Made by a program: the position numbers and the translations under genes
Shown: in pieces, positions 6,044 to 6,056 of the stretch
Numbering within the stretch: the first letter of the stretch is position 1
How the letters are laid out: every line of letters starts with the position of its first letter
The notes under the pieces: model-generated
The model's database searches: none
Told to the model about the DNA's origin: nothing
What the model saw: the letters and a program-made list of their open reading frames with translations, nothing else
Source of the DNA: Maritimibacter sp.
GTDB taxonomy: Bacteria > Pseudomonadota > Alphaproteobacteria > Rhodobacterales > Rhodobacteraceae
NCBI GenBank assembly: GCA_020441225.1
Contig: JAGRMP010000177.1
Coordinates: 1,228 to 7,283, forward strand
Direction: 5' to 3'
DNA length: 6,056 bases

Positions 6044-6056
6044 AGCGCAGCGCCTC
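6036..6056 (-). CDS. C-terminal end of a LolC/LolE-type permease (partial)
   Basis: Reading into the window from the right edge, the minus strand gives GAG GCG CTG CGC TAT GAA TGA, or EALRYE followed by a stop (6036-6038). ALRYE is the usual C-terminal ending of LolC/LolE and related FtsX-family permeases, and this gene normally precedes lolD. Only six residues are visible, so the call rests on this short match plus the position. Its stop overlaps the lolD start by 8 bp. Confidence 0.72.
   Translation of the reverse strand, partial: EALRYE

Overview
This GC-rich window reads like the chromosome of an alphaproteobacterium, probably Rhodobacterales. The evidence is the protein style: a BMP-family nucleoside-type ABC importer with long permease N-termini, a LolD with an alanine-started P-loop, and a small YkuD L,D-transpeptidase. 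The genus cannot be set from the sequence alone. I see no mobile element, tRNA, rRNA or CRISPR array.

Region 1 (1-3974, minus strand) is one transport operon. In transcription order it holds a secreted BMP/PnrA-type substrate-binding protein, a double-domain ABC ATPase, a first permease, and the N-terminus of a second permease that runs off the left edge. The last three genes are tightly packed (4-bp overlap, then a 1-bp gap). The binding protein is set apart by a 114-bp gap holding a perfect 10-bp GC stem-loop just after its stop codon. This layout suggests more binding-protein mRNA than transporter mRNA. The substrate class is probably (purine) nucleosides; the exact ligand cannot be read from the sequence.

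Region 2 (3975-4287) is a 313-bp divergent intergenic region. It holds a 17-bp palindrome and a small leader hairpin on the importer side, and a plausible sigma70-type promoter followed by four 11-bp tandem repeats on the other side. It has the most unexplained structure in the window.

Region 3 (4288-4698, plus strand) is a single small hot-dog-fold thioesterase of the PaaI type. It converges on an L,D-transpeptidase gene (4810-5271, minus), with a strong stem-loop between them that probably serves as a terminator.

Region 4 (4810-6056, minus strand) holds the last six codons of a LolC/LolE-type permease, lolD overlapping it by 8 bp, an AT-rich 88-bp gap, and the L,D-transpeptidase. LolCDE extracts lipoproteins from the inner membrane and L,D-transpeptidases modify peptidoglycan, so this end concerns the cell envelope. 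The gap has its own promoter-like elements, so the L,D-transpeptidase may be transcribed separately.

I found no clear previously undescribed system. The genes belong to known families, and the items worth a second look are regulatory DNA structures.
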